A stretch of 64,000 nt of DNA from NCBI GenBank assembly GCA_030710605.1, contig CP092871.1, forward strand, positions 64,747,887 to 64,811,886, read 5' to 3'. Positions 63,280 to 64,000 of the stretch are shown here, in pieces. Within the stretch, counting starts at the first letter, position 1, and each line of letters begins with the position of its first letter. The notes beneath the pieces are model-generated. The model saw only the letters and a program-made list of their open reading frames with translations, was not told the origin of the DNA and searched no databases. Both the position numbers and the translations under genes were made by a program. The DNA is from Cordylochernes scorpioides. Taxonomy: Eukaryota > Arthropoda > Arachnida > Pseudoscorpiones > Chernetidae.

Positions 63280-63525
63280 TGGGTCAGGTGTTTGTATTTA
63301 AAATCAAAAAAGGTATATCCTGACCGCGCTCACATAAGCTTTTTTAGATGGCAGAGCGCCATTTTAGTGGAACAGAAATCAACCAAACGTTAATTTAACT
63401 TGTTCCCTGATATTTAGCCATCCCATTTTCTTTTTAAATCAATAAAAGCCAACCACAAACGCGTTTCGGGCTATTGGTTCTCGTCAGCATGGTGCAGGCT
63501 GTTCCTCTACGACCATTTTTTTTTT
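63280..63525 (-). mobile_element. fold-back family copy, single
   Basis: GGGTCAGGTG, GGTATATCCTGACCGCG, AGATGGCAGAGCGCCATTTT, and a ribozyme-like core at its end, in module order. Confidence 0.65.
63452..63493 (-). ncRNA. hammerhead ribozyme-like motif, copy H
   Basis: Minus strand: stem I ACCATG with TGTGGT (6 pairs including two G-U), CTGACGA, GAAC-CAATA-GCCC (outer and inner pairs only), GAA, ACGCGT, T. All core nucleotides are intact; stem II is weakened. The stem I changes relative to copy F keep pairing. Confidence 0.55.
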
Positions 63526-63534
63526 AGTTCAAAA

Positions 63535-64000
63535 TAACTTTATTTGGTGTCGCTCAGCAAGAGCAACCTAATTCATAAATGTACAATCATTAGTTATGTA
63601 CAGGTGGTTCATCGTATTTATATATGTTATGAATAATTTGTTTGTTGTTAGATAAAGGATTGATAAAAAAAGGATTGATAAGAAAAAGGGTTGAAGGTGC
63701 AGTCGTGATAAAATATATATATATATATATATATAATTATTTACCATCAAGTAGCTTTTATTTCAATTACTTGAGGAATTATTACACATTAGATATTTTT
63801 ACAAATATATAGAATTTATGAAGATAATCCTATATTAGTGATTCAAAAAGATAGATATGTTGACTATGCATATTTACAACAACACTGAAAGTCATTCTAA
63901 AAACGATGATAAAAATAGAATTATCAATGAATCAAAATAATATATATATTTTTTAAATATATAAATATTTGATTTTTTACATCATATAATATATATATGT
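63535..64000 (-). repeat. inverted copy of the 5.1-kb LTR-like repeat
   Basis: From 63630 to the window edge the minus strand matches 5085-5487. The extra ~95 bp (63535-63630) include AGGTTGCTCTTGCTGAGCG and CAAATAAAGTTATTTTG on the minus strand, a likely polyadenylation region. A microsatellite (TA)n lies at 63715. The element continues beyond the window. Confidence 0.55.

Noticed and set aside
1..64000. A host protein-coding gene with introns
   Set aside because: Every coding region I can recognise belongs to a transposable element; no host exon could be supported from sequence alone.

Overview
This window is AT-rich eukaryotic DNA made almost entirely of transposable elements. I found no intact host protein gene. 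The mix of BEL/Pao and Gypsy LTR elements, mariner, maT and pogo DNA transposons, Helitrons, Penelope-like remnants and tRNA-headed SINEs fits an arthropod. The Gag style of the BEL and Gypsy elements makes me lean towards an arachnid or another chelicerate, but that is an impression and cannot be proven from the sequence.

Layout. 0-5 kb: a tRNA-like unit inside a palindrome, a Helitron 3' end, a dead mariner (minus strand) and a GC-rich island. 5.1-17.2 kb: a nest. A plus-strand LTR and broken gag-protease meet, tail to tail, a minus-strand gag-protease element. That second element is split by a BEL/Pao retrotransposon (7569-16011, 5-bp target duplication), whose 5' LTR is in turn split by a maT-type mariner (8279-9581, TA duplication; the empty site is preserved in the 3' LTR). 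17.2-22.5 kb: repeat-rich DNA ending in a Helitron 3' terminus, with exon-like fragments, a SINE and 70-bp tandem repeats. 24.2-27.7 kb: a complete short Helitron, a 37-bp minisatellite and a second minisatellite. 27.95-34.0 kb: a Gypsy element with two 221-bp LTRs and its whole integrase deleted, inserted in the last codons of an older mariner. 34.7-48.6 kb: LTR-like repeats, a mariner, two Helitrons, a TRIM-like element, a Penelope-like endonuclease remnant and many copies of a fold-back repeat. 48.9-50.7 kb: a mariner interrupted by a pogo/Tigger deletion element with intact termini and an open 86-codon frame ending in a PCNA-binding-like motif. 51-64 kb: AT-rich DNA, solo LTRs, SINEs, MITEs, Helitron ends around a ~135-bp array, and more fold-back repeats.

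The most interesting signal is the dispersed fold-back family (35.4, 39.5-40.2, 41.8-42.2, 48.5, 54.7, 58.0, 59.5 and 63.3 kb). Its copies carry a type I hammerhead-ribozyme core: CUGAYGA, a 4-bp stem II closed by CAACA, GAA, a palindromic ACGCGU stem III, and a flanking stem I. Stem II shows compensatory change between copies. Other Penelope-like ends in the window have the same architecture with different palindromes. The genes here do not work together as a pathway. They are layers of mobile DNA, and the nesting gives their relative ages: mariner before Gypsy; the minus-strand gag element before BEL before maT; mariner before pogo.
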